Origin: Metabacillus sediminilitoris
Lineage (GTDB): Bacteria > Bacillota > Bacilli > Bacillales > Bacillaceae
Direction: 5' to 3'
NCBI RefSeq assembly: GCF_009720625.1
Contig: NZ_CP046266.1
Location: 5,499,501-5,563,500 of the forward strand
Length of the DNA: 64,000 nucleotides
A program made the position numbers and the translations under genes. This document shows positions 18,767-28,384 of the stretch, piece by piece. Positions within the stretch are counted from its first letter, which is position 1, and each line of letters opens with the position of its first letter. The notes beneath the pieces are model-generated. The model worked only from the letters and a program-made list of their open reading frames with translations, ran no database searches and was not told the DNA's origin.

Positions 18767-18873
18767 TTTCTATGTTCCTTTTTCCCCTAGTATTTTCCGG
18801 TTCATCAAAAATATTCTTTCTACTAGAGGTAGAAATGGGCTTGTAATGGAACACAAAGAGCAAATTCTTAACA

Positions 18874-18913
18874 TAAAAAAGCTCCAGATCAATGATGATC
18901 TGAAGCTTTTTAC
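18874..18913 (-). terminator. Terminator of the amino acid transporter operon
   Basis: AAAAAGCTCCAGATCA and TGATCTGAAGCTTTTT pair almost perfectly around ATGA; A and T runs on both sides allow use from either direction. Confidence 0.8.
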
Positions 18914-18915
18914 AA

Positions 18916-19650
18916 TTATTTTAATGTTCGTTTTAAAAATTCCCTCGTACGTTCCTGTGTAGGATGATTGAAAATTTGCTCAGGACTTCCTTCTTCCGCA
19001 ATAACTCCCTTATCCATAAAGACAACACGATCAGATACTTCCTTCGCAAATTCCATTTCATGTGTGACGATCAACATCGTTAGCCCTGTTTTAGCAAGCT
19101 CCTTCATAACTTTAAGAACTTCGCCAACCATCTCTGGGTCAAGTGCTGAAGTTGGTTCATCAAATAACATCACATCAGGTTCCATTGAAAGGGCACGGGC
19201 TATTGCTACACGTTGTTTTTGACCGCCTGATAATTGTCTTGGTTTGGCGTTCATGTATTTATCCATCCCAACGACTTTCAAATATTTCATTGCCACTTTC
19301 TCGGCCTCTTCCTTAGAACGCTTCAACACTTTTACTTGACCTACAACACAATTTCCAAGGACATTATGATTGTTAAATAAGTTAAATTGCTGAAAGACCA
19401 TCCCTAAATGCTGACGATATGAGTTGATATCATGCTTATCGTCTAAAATATTTTCACCATTATAGATAATTTGACCGCCGCTTGGTTTTTCTAGCAAATT
19501 AATACAACGAAGAAGAGTCGATTTACCAGATCCAGAGGAACCGATGATAGTGACTACTTCTCCTTTATTTACCGTGAAATCAATATCTTTTAAAACTTCA
19601 TGAGTTCCATAGGATTTACTTAAATGTTGTACTTCAATTACTTTTTCCAT
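18916..19650 (-). CDS. Amino acid (probably lysine) ABC transporter ATP-binding protein
   Basis: 244-residue polar amino acid transport ATPase of the GlnQ/HisP group. Walker [10 protein letters not shown] is at residues 37-45, then [16 protein letters not shown], signature [15 protein letters not shown], Walker [15 protein letters not shown] and IVTHEMEFA. Third gene of the operon led by the lysine riboswitch, separated from the permease gene by 20 bases. Confidence 0.93.
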   Translation of the reverse strand: MEKVIEVQHLSKSYGTHEVLKDIDFTVNKGEVVTIIGSSGSGKSTLLRCINLLEKPSGGQIIYNGENILDDKHDINSYRQHLGMVFQQFNLFNNHNVLGNCVVGQVKVLKRSKEEAEKVAMKYLKVVGMDKYMNAKPRQLSGGQKQRVAIARALSMEPDVMLFDEPTSALDPEMVGEVLKVMKELAKTGLTMLIVTHEMEFAKEVSDRVVFMDKGVIAEEGSPEQIFNHPTQERTREFLKRTLK

Positions 19651-19670
19651 AGTCTCTCCTCCTTCTTCTG

Positions 19671-20399
19671 TTATTTTTCAGCATCATGTACATTCATTGT
19701 GTAGTTATCAGGACCATCTAATTTCTTTTCGATATAACGTAATATTCTTGTAACTGCAAACGTCATAATAAAATAAATCACACATGCTACAAAGAATGAT
19801 TCGAAATATCTAAAGTTATTACCTGCAATTGATTTTGTTTGGAAATATAATTCGGTTACCGAAATAACGTTAAGAACAGAGGTATCTTTAATATTAATGA
19901 CAAACTGATTACCTGTTGCCGGAAGAATATTACGAACCACTTGCGGCAATACGACATTCATCATTGTTTGTAGATGATTCATTCCTAACGCATGTGCTGC
20001 TTCAAATTGGCCTTTATCAATCGATACAACACCACCGCGAACAATCTCAGCCATATAAGCTCCTGTATTAATCGACACGATAAAGATTGCTGCAGCTAAC
20101 GGATCCATATCGATCCCATACGCTAAAGCTGAGCCATAAAAAATAACCATCGCTTGCACAATCATCGGTGTTCCGCGGAAAAATTCAATATAAATCGAAA
20201 GAATGACATTAATCACTTTTAATAAAATCTTTTTTGCACCTTTTTCAGGCATTGGAATCGTACGAATAACTCCCGCCAGCAATCCGATGACCGCTCCAAA
20301 AATAGTACCTATTAATGCAATTAAAAGTGTTACTCCTGCTCCACGCAGGAACATCGGCCAGTTTTCTGTAATAATTTTTATGATCCACTCAAATGTCAT
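19671..20399 (-). CDS. Amino acid (probably lysine) ABC transporter permease
   Basis: 242 residues, His/Glu/Gln/Arg/opine permease family with about five helices. The domain starts [20 protein letters not shown] and has the motif [18 protein letters not shown] and the coupling helix [29 protein letters not shown]. One permease gene only, so it should work as a homodimer. An RNA hairpin sits between it and the binding-protein gene. Confidence 0.93.
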   Translation of the reverse strand: MTFEWIIKIITENWPMFLRGAGVTLLIALIGTIFGAVIGLLAGVIRTIPMPEKGAKKILLKVINVILSIYIEFFRGTPMIVQAMVIFYGSALAYGIDMDPLAAAIFIVSINTGAYMAEIVRGGVVSIDKGQFEAAHALGMNHLQTMMNVVLPQVVRNILPATGNQFVINIKDTSVLNVISVTELYFQTKSIAGNNFRYFESFFVACVIYFIMTFAVTRILRYIEKKLDGPDNYTMNVHDAEK

Positions 20400-20422
20400 G
20401 GTTCTCCTCCTTTACTTCATCA

Positions 20423-20456
20423 TAAAACCGACTGTAAGAAGTTACAGCCGGTTTTA
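20423..20456 (-). terminator. Hairpin between binding-protein and permease genes
   Basis: AAAACCGGCTGTAA and TTACAGTCGGTTTT pair around CTTC on the minus strand, with only a short T run. It looks like a partial terminator or 3' stabiliser that would keep more binding-protein mRNA than permease mRNA. Confidence 0.55.
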
Positions 20457-20465
20457 ACTTGATCC

Positions 20466-21305
20466 TTATTCTGCTGCTGGTTGATTTTTAATCGCCGCAT
20501 CCATGATACTAGTACGTTCTTCCTCTGAAATACCTGCTAAAATTTCATTGATTTTTTCTGTCAATTCACTGTCCTTTGCAACACCTACAGCAATTGCTGT
20601 ATCATCATCAGATGTTTCAAATCCTTTAGTAAATTCAACCATTGCAAAATTTTCGTTAGCAGCTGATGCACTAACAGCTTCAGGTCGCTCTGAAACGTAA
20701 CCATCAATGACTCCTGATTCAAGAGCCACCCTCATTGCTGGGAAGTTATCCATAGCTGGCTCTTTCGCGACACCTTCAATTTGATCAATGACTGAATAAT
20801 GGAATGTATTTAATTGAGCTGTTACTTTAGCTCCTTTGAAATCTTGGATTGAAGTAGCACCATCATACTTGCTGCCTTTTTTAACGACCATAACTAAATC
20901 TGATTTATAATAGTTGTCTGAGAAATCGATTGTTTCTTTTCGTTCAGCTGTCGGCGACATGCCTGCGATAATCGCATCGATTTTACCTGAAGTTAAAGCC
21001 GGAACAAGTCCGTCCCATTCTGTTTTTACAATCACTAATTCTTTTCCTAAACCATCAGCAATTTTTTTAGCGATCTCAACATCATAACCGCCAGCATATT
21101 CTGCATTGCCATCAATTTTAACAGCACCATTTTCATCACCTGTTTGCGTCCAGTTAAATGGTGCATATCCAGCCTCAAGACCAACCTTGAATGTATTATC
21201 GTCTTTAGATGAAGATTCTGGACTGCTGCTTGTGCCACATCCTGCTAATAGGATAATAGCTGAAAGTAATGTGACGATAAAAAATGGTAATTTTCTTCTC
21301 ATCAT
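20466..21305 (-). CDS. Amino acid (probably lysine) ABC transporter substrate-binding lipoprotein
   Basis: 279 residues. The signal peptide LPFFIVTLLSAIILLAGC ends in lipobox LAGC, so it is lipid-anchored outside the membrane. SBP family 3 signatures: FKVGLEAGYAPFNW, GYDVEIAKKIADGLGKELVIVKTEWDGLVPAL, GKIDAIIAGMSPTAERKETIDFSDNYY and GSKYDGATSIQDFKGAKV. GGGGGAGAAG lies before the start; the second Met is equally possible. First gene after the lysine riboswitch, which is the main reason to propose lysine as substrate. Confidence 0.93.
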   Translation of the reverse strand: MMRRKLPFFIVTLLSAIILLAGCGTSSSPESSSKDDNTFKVGLEAGYAPFNWTQTGDENGAVKIDGNAEYAGGYDVEIAKKIADGLGKELVIVKTEWDGLVPALTSGKIDAIIAGMSPTAERKETIDFSDNYYKSDLVMVVKKGSKYDGATSIQDFKGAKVTAQLNTFHYSVIDQIEGVAKEPAMDNFPAMRVALESGVIDGYVSERPEAVSASAANENFAMVEFTKGFETSDDDTAIAVGVAKDSELTEKINEILAGISEEERTSIMDAAIKNQPAAE

Positions 21306-21339
21306 TATCTTCTCCCCCTGTTTTCTGGTTTTAACTAAA

Positions 21340-21370
21340 TAAAAAACGGCCTGAGATAAACTCAGGCCGT
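21340..21370 (-). terminator. Riboswitch-controlled terminator
   Basis: ACGGCCTGAG and CTCAGGCCGT form a GC-rich stem followed by six T on the minus strand, between the lysine aptamer and the first gene. It is the expression platform of the riboswitch. Confidence 0.9.
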
Positions 21371-21408
21371 ATGTATAGTCACCTTAAAGTCCTCTTCTTT
21401 CCCCAAAT

Positions 21409-21600
21409 GAGATAGCACAACTCAATAAACCGGGATGTTTATTGAGACAGTCCTGCAGCTCTTAACTACAGACCCAGCTAGTAATACTGAGAATATTACC
21501 CGCTTCGGCGACATTTCCTTCTCCATAGCATCATCGTTTTCTCTAAACTCCACTACAGACTGTTAAATACCGCGCCTCTACCTCACTGTAAAAAGTGAGG
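21409..21600 (-). ncRNA. Lysine riboswitch (L-box)
   Basis: Minus-strand leader with L-box landmarks in order: TGAGGTAGAGGCGCGG, ATTTAACAGTC, GTAGTGGAG, GGAAATGTCGCCGAAGCGGG, AGCTGGGTCTGTAGTTAAGA, CTGCAGGACTGTCTC and CTATCTCA closing P1. Lysine binding in this class favours the downstream terminator. It strongly suggests the transporter that follows imports lysine. Confidence 0.95.
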
Positions 21601-21624
21601 TTACTATTAAATTATATGTCTATT

Positions 21625-21653
21625 ATCCTACAATAACATATGCAATCTGTCAA
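21625..21653 (-). promoter_or_regulatory. Promoter of the lysine transporter operon
   Basis: TTGACA and TAGGAT on the minus strand, 17 bases apart, about 35 bases before the aptamer. Confidence 0.6.
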
Positions 21654-21798
21654 CACAGCTTTAAATAGGTAAATTTTAGTATATGGTTTTCATAAAGAGT
21701 CACTAACCTTCCTTATATTTACAAAATTACCTATAGAACATAGAATCTTTTTGCTATACTCTTTAAATAAGACATACAAGTAAAGTGTGGTGAATCGA

Positions 21799-22494
21799 TT
21801 GTTTAAACTATTGCTAATTGAAGATGATGAAACACTATTTCAAGAAATTAAGGATCGATTGACTGGGTGGTCTTATGATGTTTATGGAATTAACGATTTT
21901 AGTAAAGTAATTCAAGAGTTTACTGCCATAAAGCCAGATCTAGTCATTATAGATATTCAATTGCCGAAATTTGATGGATTTCATTGGTGCCGAATGATTC
22001 GAACACACTCAAACGTTCCAATTATTTTCTTATCCTCGCGTGATCATCCGACTGATATGGTGATGTCTATGCAGCTTGGAGCTGATGATTTTATCCAAAA
22101 GCCATTCCATTTTGATGTACTCATTGCAAAAATACAAGCTATTCTTCGGCGAGTATACAATTACAACACTGAACCTATATCCCTCAAAACATGGAGCGGG
22201 GCAACGGTTGATTATGAAAAAAATGTGGTAACTAATGACGCAGGCTCAATCGAATTAACAAAAAATGAAGTTTTCATATTAAAAATACTAATCGAACATA
22301 AAAATAAGATCGTAAGCCGTGAAGAATTAATAAGAAGCTTATGGGATGACGAACGGTTTGTAAGTGATAATACCTTAACCGTCAATGTTAATCGATTGCG
22401 GAAAAAACTAGAAGAACTCGGGTTGGGGCGTTATATTGAAACAAAAATTGGACAGGGTTATATTGCAATTGAAGAGGAAGATGCAAATGGTTAA
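21799..22494 (+). CDS. bceR: Response regulator of the bacitracin/peptide antibiotic response
   Basis: OmpR-family response regulator, 231 residues from the TTG. Receiver domain 1-120 with phosphoacceptor Asp52 in IIDIQLPKFDG and Lys in FIQKPFHFDVL; winged-helix domain 135-231 with SREELIRSLWDDERFVSDNTLTVNVNRLRKKL. From memory it closely resembles B. subtilis BceR, which begins MFKLLLIEDDE; this and the GTGGTG site favour TTG at 21799 over the GTG codons at 21787 and 21790. First gene of bceRSAB. Confidence 0.93.
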   Translation: MFKLLLIEDDETLFQEIKDRLTGWSYDVYGINDFSKVIQEFTAIKPDLVIIDIQLPKFDGFHWCRMIRTHSNVPIIFLSSRDHPTDMVMSMQLGADDFIQKPFHFDVLIAKIQAILRRVYNYNTEPISLKTWSGATVDYEKNVVTNDAGSIELTKNEVFILKILIEHKNKIVSREELIRSLWDDERFVSDNTLTVNVNRLRKKLEELGLGRYIETKIGQGYIAIEEEDANG

Positions 22495-23491
22495 AACATT
22501 CTTAATGGAAAGGCGAAGCTGGATTCTTTTCTTTTTATTCCAGCAGTTGATTATCCTCTTTATCGCTTATATAGATACAACGATCCCATTCCAGTCTGTA
22601 GTCTATTTGATTTTCATATGCATGATCGTGTTTAGTCTTTTTTTGTTTATCCGTTACAACAAAGAAACTAAGTTTTATAAAAGATTAGAAGAATGGGAAG
22701 ATCATCTAGATTTAACAAGCTTAAATGAATCGGATAGTCCCTTTGAAAAGATAATTGAAAAACGGATCACTGACCAAACAAAACAATTGAAACTTATTGT
22801 TTCACAAAATCGAATGATTGTTGAGCATGAAAAAGATGAACTTTTATCTTGGATTCATGAGGTAAAGACACCTTTGACAGCGATGCATTTAATGATAGAA
22901 AGATTAGATGACTATGCATTAAAATCACAACTAACCTATGAATGGCTGCGTATCCACCTGCTATTAGATCAGCACCTCCATCAAAAACGGATTACCTTTA
23001 TTGAAAATGACTTATATTTAGAGATGCTTCCTATTAAAGCCATCATCACAAAAGAGCTTAAAACGTTACAAACATGGTGTATTCAAAAAGGGGTTGGCTT
23101 TGATATACAGCTTGAGGTAACCGAGGTACTTAGTGATGCAAAATGGCTGGCTTTTATTATAAGACAGCTATTATCTAATGCGGTAAAATATAGTGATTCA
23201 GGCGATATCATCATTCGAAGCTATAAGCATGATGATCAAACGATTTTAGAAATTCAAGACTTTGGCAGGGGCATTGATTCTAAGGATTTACCGCGAATTT
23301 TTGAAAAAGGCTTTACATCCACAACGAAACATGATGACAATGCGTCTACAGGTATGGGCTTATATTTATCAAAAAAAGCGGCAAAACCATTATTAATATC
23401 GATAAATGTTTACTCCATAATCGGTGAAGGTACAACCTTTGCTTTGCTCTTTCCAAAAAGAAATGATTTCGTGAATATAATCGGCATGTGA
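22487..23491 (+). CDS. bceS: Intramembrane-sensing histidine kinase of the Bce system
   Basis: 334 residues from ATG 22487, the size of B. subtilis BceS. Two N-terminal helices with almost no outer loop (VKTFLMERRSWILFFLFQQL, VVYLIFICMIVFSLFLFI), as in intramembrane-sensing kinases that depend on their ABC transporter. DHp motif WIHEVKTPL with phosphoacceptor His124; HATPase boxes RQLLSNAVKYS, DFGRGIDSKDLPRIFEKGF and STGMGLYLSKKAA. It overlaps bceR by eight bases; GAGGAAG lies before the ATG. A longer frame from 22436 is not needed. Confidence 0.93.
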   Translation: MVKTFLMERRSWILFFLFQQLIILFIAYIDTTIPFQSVVYLIFICMIVFSLFLFIRYNKETKFYKRLEEWEDHLDLTSLNESDSPFEKIIEKRITDQTKQLKLIVSQNRMIVEHEKDELLSWIHEVKTPLTAMHLMIERLDDYALKSQLTYEWLRIHLLLDQHLHQKRITFIENDLYLEMLPIKAIITKELKTLQTWCIQKGVGFDIQLEVTEVLSDAKWLAFIIRQLLSNAVKYSDSGDIIIRSYKHDDQTILEIQDFGRGIDSKDLPRIFEKGFTSTTKHDDNASTGMGLYLSKKAAKPLLISINVYSIIGEGTTFALLFPKRNDFVNIIGM

Positions 23492-23518
23492 CATGAATGT
23501 CACATGCTTTTCTTTTTT
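23484..23518 (+). terminator. Terminator after bceRS that also matches a BceR operator
   Basis: GCATGTGACA and TGTCACATGC pair around TGAA, followed by TTTTCTTTTTT, a good intrinsic terminator. The same bases contain TGACA-N4-TGTCA, close to the inverted repeat reported for BceR-type regulators, and lie about 65 bases before the probable bceAB -10 box (TATAAT, 23556-23561). Confidence 0.75.
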
Positions 23519-23590
23519 GTTCGAACAATCAAAGGAAAGCATGACATTGATTTTTTATAATGAAACTACCAAATGAAGGGAGTTATCTGC

Positions 23591-24352
23591 ATGCTTATAT
23601 TAGAAGCAACTAAAATTCATAAAAGCTATGGGAATAAATTCAATAAACAAGAGGTATTAAAAGGAATTGACATTCGAATTCATAAAGGTGAATTTGTTAG
23701 CATCATGGGAGCATCTGGTTCAGGTAAAACAACGCTTCTCAATGTTTTATCATCTATTGATAAGGTCAGCCATGGAACAATTAAAATAAATGAAAATGAA
23801 ATGACAAAAATGAAGGAGAAGCAGCTTGCTGAATTCCGTAAAGAACATTTAGGATTTATCTTTCAAGAATATAATTTATTAGACACGTTAACAGTGAAAG
23901 AAAACATTCTTTTACCACTATCCATTACGAAAACACCTAGAAAAGAAGCAAATGAAAAATTTCAGGAAGTGGCAACTGAACTTGGAATATATGAATTAAA
24001 AGATAAGTATCCAAATGAAATTTCCGGCGGTCAAAAACAGCGGACATCCGCTGCGAGAGCATTTATTCATGAGCCAAGTATTATTTTTGCTGACGAACCA
24101 ACTGGTGCACTTGATTCAAAATCGGCTTCCGATCTATTAAATAAATTAAGCGACTTAAACGAAAAACGAAAAGCAACCATTATTATGGTTACTCACGATC
24201 CTGTCGCTGCAAGCTATTGCAGCAGAGTCATTTTTATAAAAGATGGGCAAATCTATTCACAGCTAAATAAAGGTGATCAAGAAAGACAAAACTTCTTTAA
24301 AGACATTATGAAAACTCAAGGCGTGTTAGGCGGCGTGCAATATGAACATTAA
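23591..24352 (+). CDS. bceA: Bce-type ABC transporter ATP-binding protein
   Basis: 253 residues from the ATG at 23591, preceded by AAGGGAG; the frame could open at 23573 but the shorter start fits BceA. Walker [12 protein letters not shown]-loop [18 protein letters not shown], signature [15 protein letters not shown], Walker [15 protein letters not shown] and [18 protein letters not shown]. It powers the BceB permease in resistance to bacitracin-like peptides, with transport also acting as the signal for BceS. Confidence 0.94.
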   Translation: MLILEATKIHKSYGNKFNKQEVLKGIDIRIHKGEFVSIMGASGSGKTTLLNVLSSIDKVSHGTIKINENEMTKMKEKQLAEFRKEHLGFIFQEYNLLDTLTVKENILLPLSITKTPRKEANEKFQEVATELGIYELKDKYPNEISGGQKQRTSAARAFIHEPSIIFADEPTGALDSKSASDLLNKLSDLNEKRKATIIMVTHDPVAASYCSRVIFIKDGQIYSQLNKGDQERQNFFKDIMKTQGVLGGVQYEH

Positions 24353-26282
24353 CCAGCTCATCATCCGCAACCTGAAAAAGAATCTAAAAAATTATTACCT
24401 TTACGTCTTTGCCTTAATCTTTAGTGTTGCCCTATATTTCGCCTTTGTCACATTGCAATACGACCCATCAATGGACGCAGCAGAAGGATCAATAAAAGGA
24501 GCTGCTGCCATTCGAACGGCATCAGTTTTACTAGTTGCGATTGTTTCGATCTTCCTTTTATATGCAAATACCATTTTTATTAAAAGACGCAGTAAAGAAA
24601 TTGGCTTATTTCAATTAATAGGGATGACAAAAAATAAAATCTTTCGCATCTTAAGTGCTGAGAATTTAATTCTCTATTTTGGTTCTTTATTGATTGGAAT
24701 ATTTGTTGGGTTTTCTGTGTCAAAAATCATCATTATGATCTTATTTAAGACGACTGGCGTCAAGGCAATTGCGACCTTGCAGTTTTCAAATCAAGCGCTT
24801 ATCCAAACACTTATTGTTTTTTTCATCATCTACCTTTTTATCATGATGATGAATTATCTATTTATTAAAAGACAGAGTATTTTATCGCTGTTTCGAGTGA
24901 CTTCTTCAACAGAAGGAAATGTAAAGAAAATGTCGATCTTTCAAATGATAATCGGCATAGTTGGAATGATATTCATTATTTCCGGCTACTATGTTTCATC
25001 AAAACTATTTGATGGAGACTTTACTTCAATGACCGAACTATTCGCTGCCATGATCTTTATTCTTGGCTCTGTCATCATTGGGACATATCTGTTTTACAAG
25101 GGATCTGTCAGTTTTCTAGCAAATATGATTCGAAAAAGTAAAGACGGATATTTAACGATTAATGAGGTATTATCCCTTTCTTCGATTATGTTTCGTATGA
25201 AATCGAATGCCTTGCTATTAACGATTATTACAACCGTATCTGCCCTTGCCATTGGTTTATTATCGTTAAGCTATATCTCCTATTACTCAGCAGAAAAATC
25301 TGCCGAAAATAATGTACCAGCTCATTTTGCGATGACAAATCCAGGCGATGCAGAAGCATTCACAAAGACATTAGAAGATCATTCTATTAACTATGAGAAG
25401 AAAGTGATTGAAGTCATTCAAGCTGATATTGATGTCGAACAAATATTGGATGCAAACCTCAATGAGTTAAACGTGGATCCTCATATGATGACGATGCCGG
25501 TTATTAGTGATAAAGCTGTTGAAAACATTGATCTTTCGAAAGATGAGAGTGTTTTTACGGGGTACGATGATCTGCTTCAAAAATTTATGACCTTAAAGGA
25601 CTCTGGAACGATTGAAGTAAAAGGCAAAAATGAAGTGATTCCGCTGATTTATCTAGGTCTAAGAAAAGATCACCTCATTTCCTATGATTTTACAAGCGGC
25701 GGGCTTCCGACTGCTATTGTTGACGAAAGTATATTTAACCGTTTAAAGAAGGATATTAATCCGGAAATTCAAAAGGGATCTACTATTTATATTGGGATAA
25801 ACATTCAGGACGAAGAAAAGGTAACTGCAGCAAATGACCTTTTTCATGACGGAAAATTCACCAATAACCATAACTCCCGCCTTGACATGAGTAACAACCA
25901 AAAAATGAATATGGGACTTATCATGTTCATCGTTGGATTCTTAGGACTAACGTTTCTCATCACTTCGGGATGTATTCTCTATTTCAAACAAATGGATGAG
26001 AGCGAAGATGAAAAAGCAAATTATACAATTTTAAGGAAACTTGGCTTCACACGCGGCGACCTTCTAAAAGGCATTCAGTTAAAACAGCTCTATAGCTTCG
26101 GTATTCCATTAGTTGTCGGTCTCCTTCATAGCTATTTTGCCGTTCAATCAGGCTGGTTTTTATTCGGAACAGAGGTTTGGACACCAATGGTCATTGTTAT
26201 GGTACTTTACACTGCACTCTACTCCATATTCGGTTTCCTTTCTGTTCTGTATTATAAAAAAGTCATTAAAGAAGCACTATAA
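24342..26282 (+). CDS. bceB: Bce-type ABC transporter permease
   Basis: 646 residues with the 10-helix layout of BceB/FtsX-type permeases: one helix, a FtsX unit (helices 2-4), further helices, then a large extracellular domain of about 200 residues between helices VII and VIII (about residues 310-525, [19 protein letters not shown] to NNQKMN), and three C-terminal helices. The large loop is the sensing domain for lipid-bound peptide antibiotics. It overlaps bceA by 11 bases. Confidence 0.94.
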   Translation: MNINQLIIRNLKKNLKNYYLYVFALIFSVALYFAFVTLQYDPSMDAAEGSIKGAAAIRTASVLLVAIVSIFLLYANTIFIKRRSKEIGLFQLIGMTKNKIFRILSAENLILYFGSLLIGIFVGFSVSKIIIMILFKTTGVKAIATLQFSNQALIQTLIVFFIIYLFIMMMNYLFIKRQSILSLFRVTSSTEGNVKKMSIFQMIIGIVGMIFIISGYYVSSKLFDGDFTSMTELFAAMIFILGSVIIGTYLFYKGSVSFLANMIRKSKDGYLTINEVLSLSSIMFRMKSNALLLTIITTVSALAIGLLSLSYISYYSAEKSAENNVPAHFAMTNPGDAEAFTKTLEDHSINYEKKVIEVIQADIDVEQILDANLNELNVDPHMMTMPVISDKAVENIDLSKDESVFTGYDDLLQKFMTLKDSGTIEVKGKNEVIPLIYLGLRKDHLISYDFTSGGLPTAIVDESIFNRLKKDINPEIQKGSTIYIGINIQDEEKVTAANDLFHDGKFTNNHNSRLDMSNNQKMNMGLIMFIVGFLGLTFLITSGCILYFKQMDESEDEKANYTILRKLGFTRGDLLKGIQLKQLYSFGIPLVVGLLHSYFAVQSGWFLFGTEVWTPMVIVMVLYTALYSIFGFLSVLYYKKVIKEAL

Positions 26283-26288
26283 TAAAGC

Positions 26289-26318
26289 AAAAGCTCCAAA
26301 AGAATTGGAGCTTTTTTT
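26289..26318 (+). terminator. Terminator of bceAB
   Basis: AAAAGCTCCAA and TTGGAGCTTTTTTT around AAGAA; strong stem and T run. Confidence 0.9.
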
Positions 26319-26410
26319 CGTCTTCTTCAACTATAATCCTGTTTATTCCTTTCTGTAAATTGTCCATTTTTTCTACCGACAGTAATTTGTTAATAAAGTT
26401 CATCCTCTCT

Positions 26411-26439
26411 GATAAGCATAAAAGTGTACAAAGCTTATC
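26411..26439 (+). promoter_or_regulatory. Inverted repeat upstream of the OYE gene
   Basis: GATAAGC and GCTTATC are 15 bases apart, ending 40 bases before the ATG. Position suggests an operator or leader stem; no regulator is known. Confidence 0.35.
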
Positions 26440-26478
26440 TGAATTTAATACGATATCGATAAAAGGAGGAAATACAAC

Positions 26479-27600
26479 ATGATTAATAATGAAGCAAATT
26501 TACTATCTCCATTTACGTTTGCAAATGGAGTCCAATTAAAAAATCGAATTGTTATGGCACCAATGACAAACTTCTCATCTCATCCTGATGGAACAGTAAC
26601 TGAGGCTGAAGTAAATTATTACGCTCGCCGCTCTAAAGGTGTCAGCATGGTAATTACCGCTTGTACATATGTCACGCCAAACGGAAAAGGTTTCCATGGT
26701 GAATTTGCTGGAGATCGAGATGAAATGATCCCAAGCTTAAGACAATTGGCAAAGGGAATTAAGGACCAAGGAGCTAAAGCAGTTCTACAAATATTTCATG
26801 GCGGAAGAATGTGTCCACCAGAATTAGTACCAAATGGTGAAATTGTAAGTGCAAGTGATATACCTGCAGAAAACCAGGATGTAAAACCTAGAGCATTAAC
26901 AGAAGTAGAGGCTGAAGAGATTATTCAAGCCTTTGGAGAAACAACACGACGTGCGATTGAAGCGGGCTACGATGGAGTTGAAATCCATGGTGCAAACGGA
27001 TATTTAATCCAACAATTCTTTTCACCACATTCCAATCGCCGTGAAGATCGATTTGGAGGCAGTATTGAAAAACGAATGACTTTCCCTTTAGCAATAGTAG
27101 ATACAGTCATGAGCGTCGTGAAAGAACATGCTAAAACTCCATTTATTGTAGGTTATCGTTTTTCACCTGAAGAGCCTGAAACACCTGGAATTACGATGGC
27201 AGATACATTAACTTTAGTAGATGCTTTAGCAAATAAAGGCTTGGATTATCTACATGTTTCATTATCTGAGTTCTTTTCAAAACCTAGAAGAGGTGTAGAT
27301 GATGTAAATAAATCCCGAATCGACTACTTACTTGAAACAATTAATAATCGTGTTCCTCTTATAGGCGTAGGATCTATTTACACGGCTGAGGATGCCCGCA
27401 AAGCATTTGCGACCGGAGTCCCTTTACTTGCAATAGGAAGAGAGCTTATTATTGACCCAGATTGGGTTCAAAAAGTAGCAGAAGGAAGAGAAGACGAAAT
27501 TGTGACCAAGATTGATAAAGATAAGCAGGAACAATTGGTCGTACCTGATCCATTATGGAAGGCTATTATCCATTCCCCAGGCTGGTTCCCAGGTATTTAA
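26479..27600 (+). CDS. NADH-dependent flavin oxidoreductase, Old Yellow Enzyme family
   Basis: 373-residue FMN-binding TIM barrel. N-terminal LLSPFTFANGVQLKNRIVMAPMTNFSSHPDGTVTEAEVNYYARRSKG and the active-site segment AGYDGVEIHGANGYLIQQFFSPHSNRREDRFGGS carry the His/Asn pair that binds substrate oxygen. GVGSIYTAEDARKAFATGVPLLAIGRELIIDPDW binds FMN phosphate. It resembles B. subtilis YqiG. Likely reduces electrophilic enones or nitro compounds; the natural substrate is unknown. A strong AAAGGAGG precedes the ATG; single-gene unit. Confidence 0.9.
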   Translation: MINNEANLLSPFTFANGVQLKNRIVMAPMTNFSSHPDGTVTEAEVNYYARRSKGVSMVITACTYVTPNGKGFHGEFAGDRDEMIPSLRQLAKGIKDQGAKAVLQIFHGGRMCPPELVPNGEIVSASDIPAENQDVKPRALTEVEAEEIIQAFGETTRRAIEAGYDGVEIHGANGYLIQQFFSPHSNRREDRFGGSIEKRMTFPLAIVDTVMSVVKEHAKTPFIVGYRFSPEEPETPGITMADTLTLVDALANKGLDYLHVSLSEFFSKPRRGVDDVNKSRIDYLLETINNRVPLIGVGSIYTAEDARKAFATGVPLLAIGRELIIDPDWVQKVAEGREDEIVTKIDKDKQEQLVVPDPLWKAIIHSPGWFPGI

Positions 27601-27628
27601 CGGTTACCTGATAGATTGTTTATCATTT

Positions 27629-27656
27629 GCAAGCCTCCGCTTTAGCGGGGGCTTTT
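27629..27656 (+). terminator. Terminator after the OYE gene
   Basis: AAGCCTCCGC and GCGGGGGCTTTT around TTTA. Confidence 0.8.
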
Positions 27657-27760
27657 GATGGTTACTAAAAAGCAAATTTCCATATACGTATGGCAAGGAG
27701 AGATTTATTTCTAAGACATATTTTCAGTTCACTTTTTAGCAGCCGTTTTTATTAAATGCT

Positions 27761-28102
27761 TTATATTTTTTTAACAAATTCAGATTTTAATTTCATAGCA
27801 CCAAAACCATCTATTTTGCAATCAATATCATGATCTCCATCAACTAAGCGGATATTTTTGACTTTTGTACCTACTTTTATAACAGAGGAAGTTCCTTTTA
27901 CTTTCAGGTCTTTAATTACTGAAACAGCATCACCATCATTTAACACATTTCCGTTTGCATCCTTGAAAACCTTTTGATCTTCATTGCTCTCGGATTCCTC
28001 TACCGTCCATTCATGGGCACATTCTGGACAAACATAAAGACTTCCATCTTCATATGTATATTCTGAATGACATTTTGGACAATTTGGCAAATTAGACATC
28101 AT
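27761..28102 (-). CDS. PhnA/YjdM-like zinc ribbon protein
   Basis: 113 residues. N-terminal zinc ribbon with [21 protein letters not shown] (two CxxC pairs, Cys8/11 and 26/29) and C-terminal PhnA domain with [24 protein letters not shown] and the conserved ending [25 protein letters not shown]. Often annotated as an alkylphosphonate utilisation protein because E. coli phnA lies near phn genes, but that role is not supported and the function is unknown. Not linked here to the phn operon 22 kb away. Confidence 0.9.
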   Translation of the reverse strand: MMSNLPNCPKCHSEYTYEDGSLYVCPECAHEWTVEESESNEDQKVFKDANGNVLNDGDAVSVIKDLKVKGTSSVIKVGTKVKNIRLVDGDHDIDCKIDGFGAMKLKSEFVKKI

Positions 28103-28384
28103 TTTATTCCCCTTCTTTTATATATTTTCTTATATACTGGCATAGTTGTATCATATAAACAAGCTATCTTTTAGATTTTATAAGTAGCTGGATTAACCAC
28201 TTTATTAATTGAAATCACACAAATAGTTTATTACAGGACTACGATTAATCTTAAGAATGTCCCCTTATCAATTTCCTAATGAAAAACGTGCATTTGCTCT
28301 TATTTTCAAGTAATAAACAAATAGACAGTCACCCATTCGAACCTTCATTAATAGTGTAATTGTGTAAAGAAGGAGGATATCGGA

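Noticed and set aside
18767..18873. Sigma-G promoter for the germination operon
   Set aside because: A weak candidate (GAATA, AAAATACTA on the minus strand) is visible, but the match and spacing are too poor to list.
27761..28102. PhnA-like gene as part of phosphonate metabolism
   Set aside because: The name is historical; the gene is 22 kb from phnWX with no shared signal.
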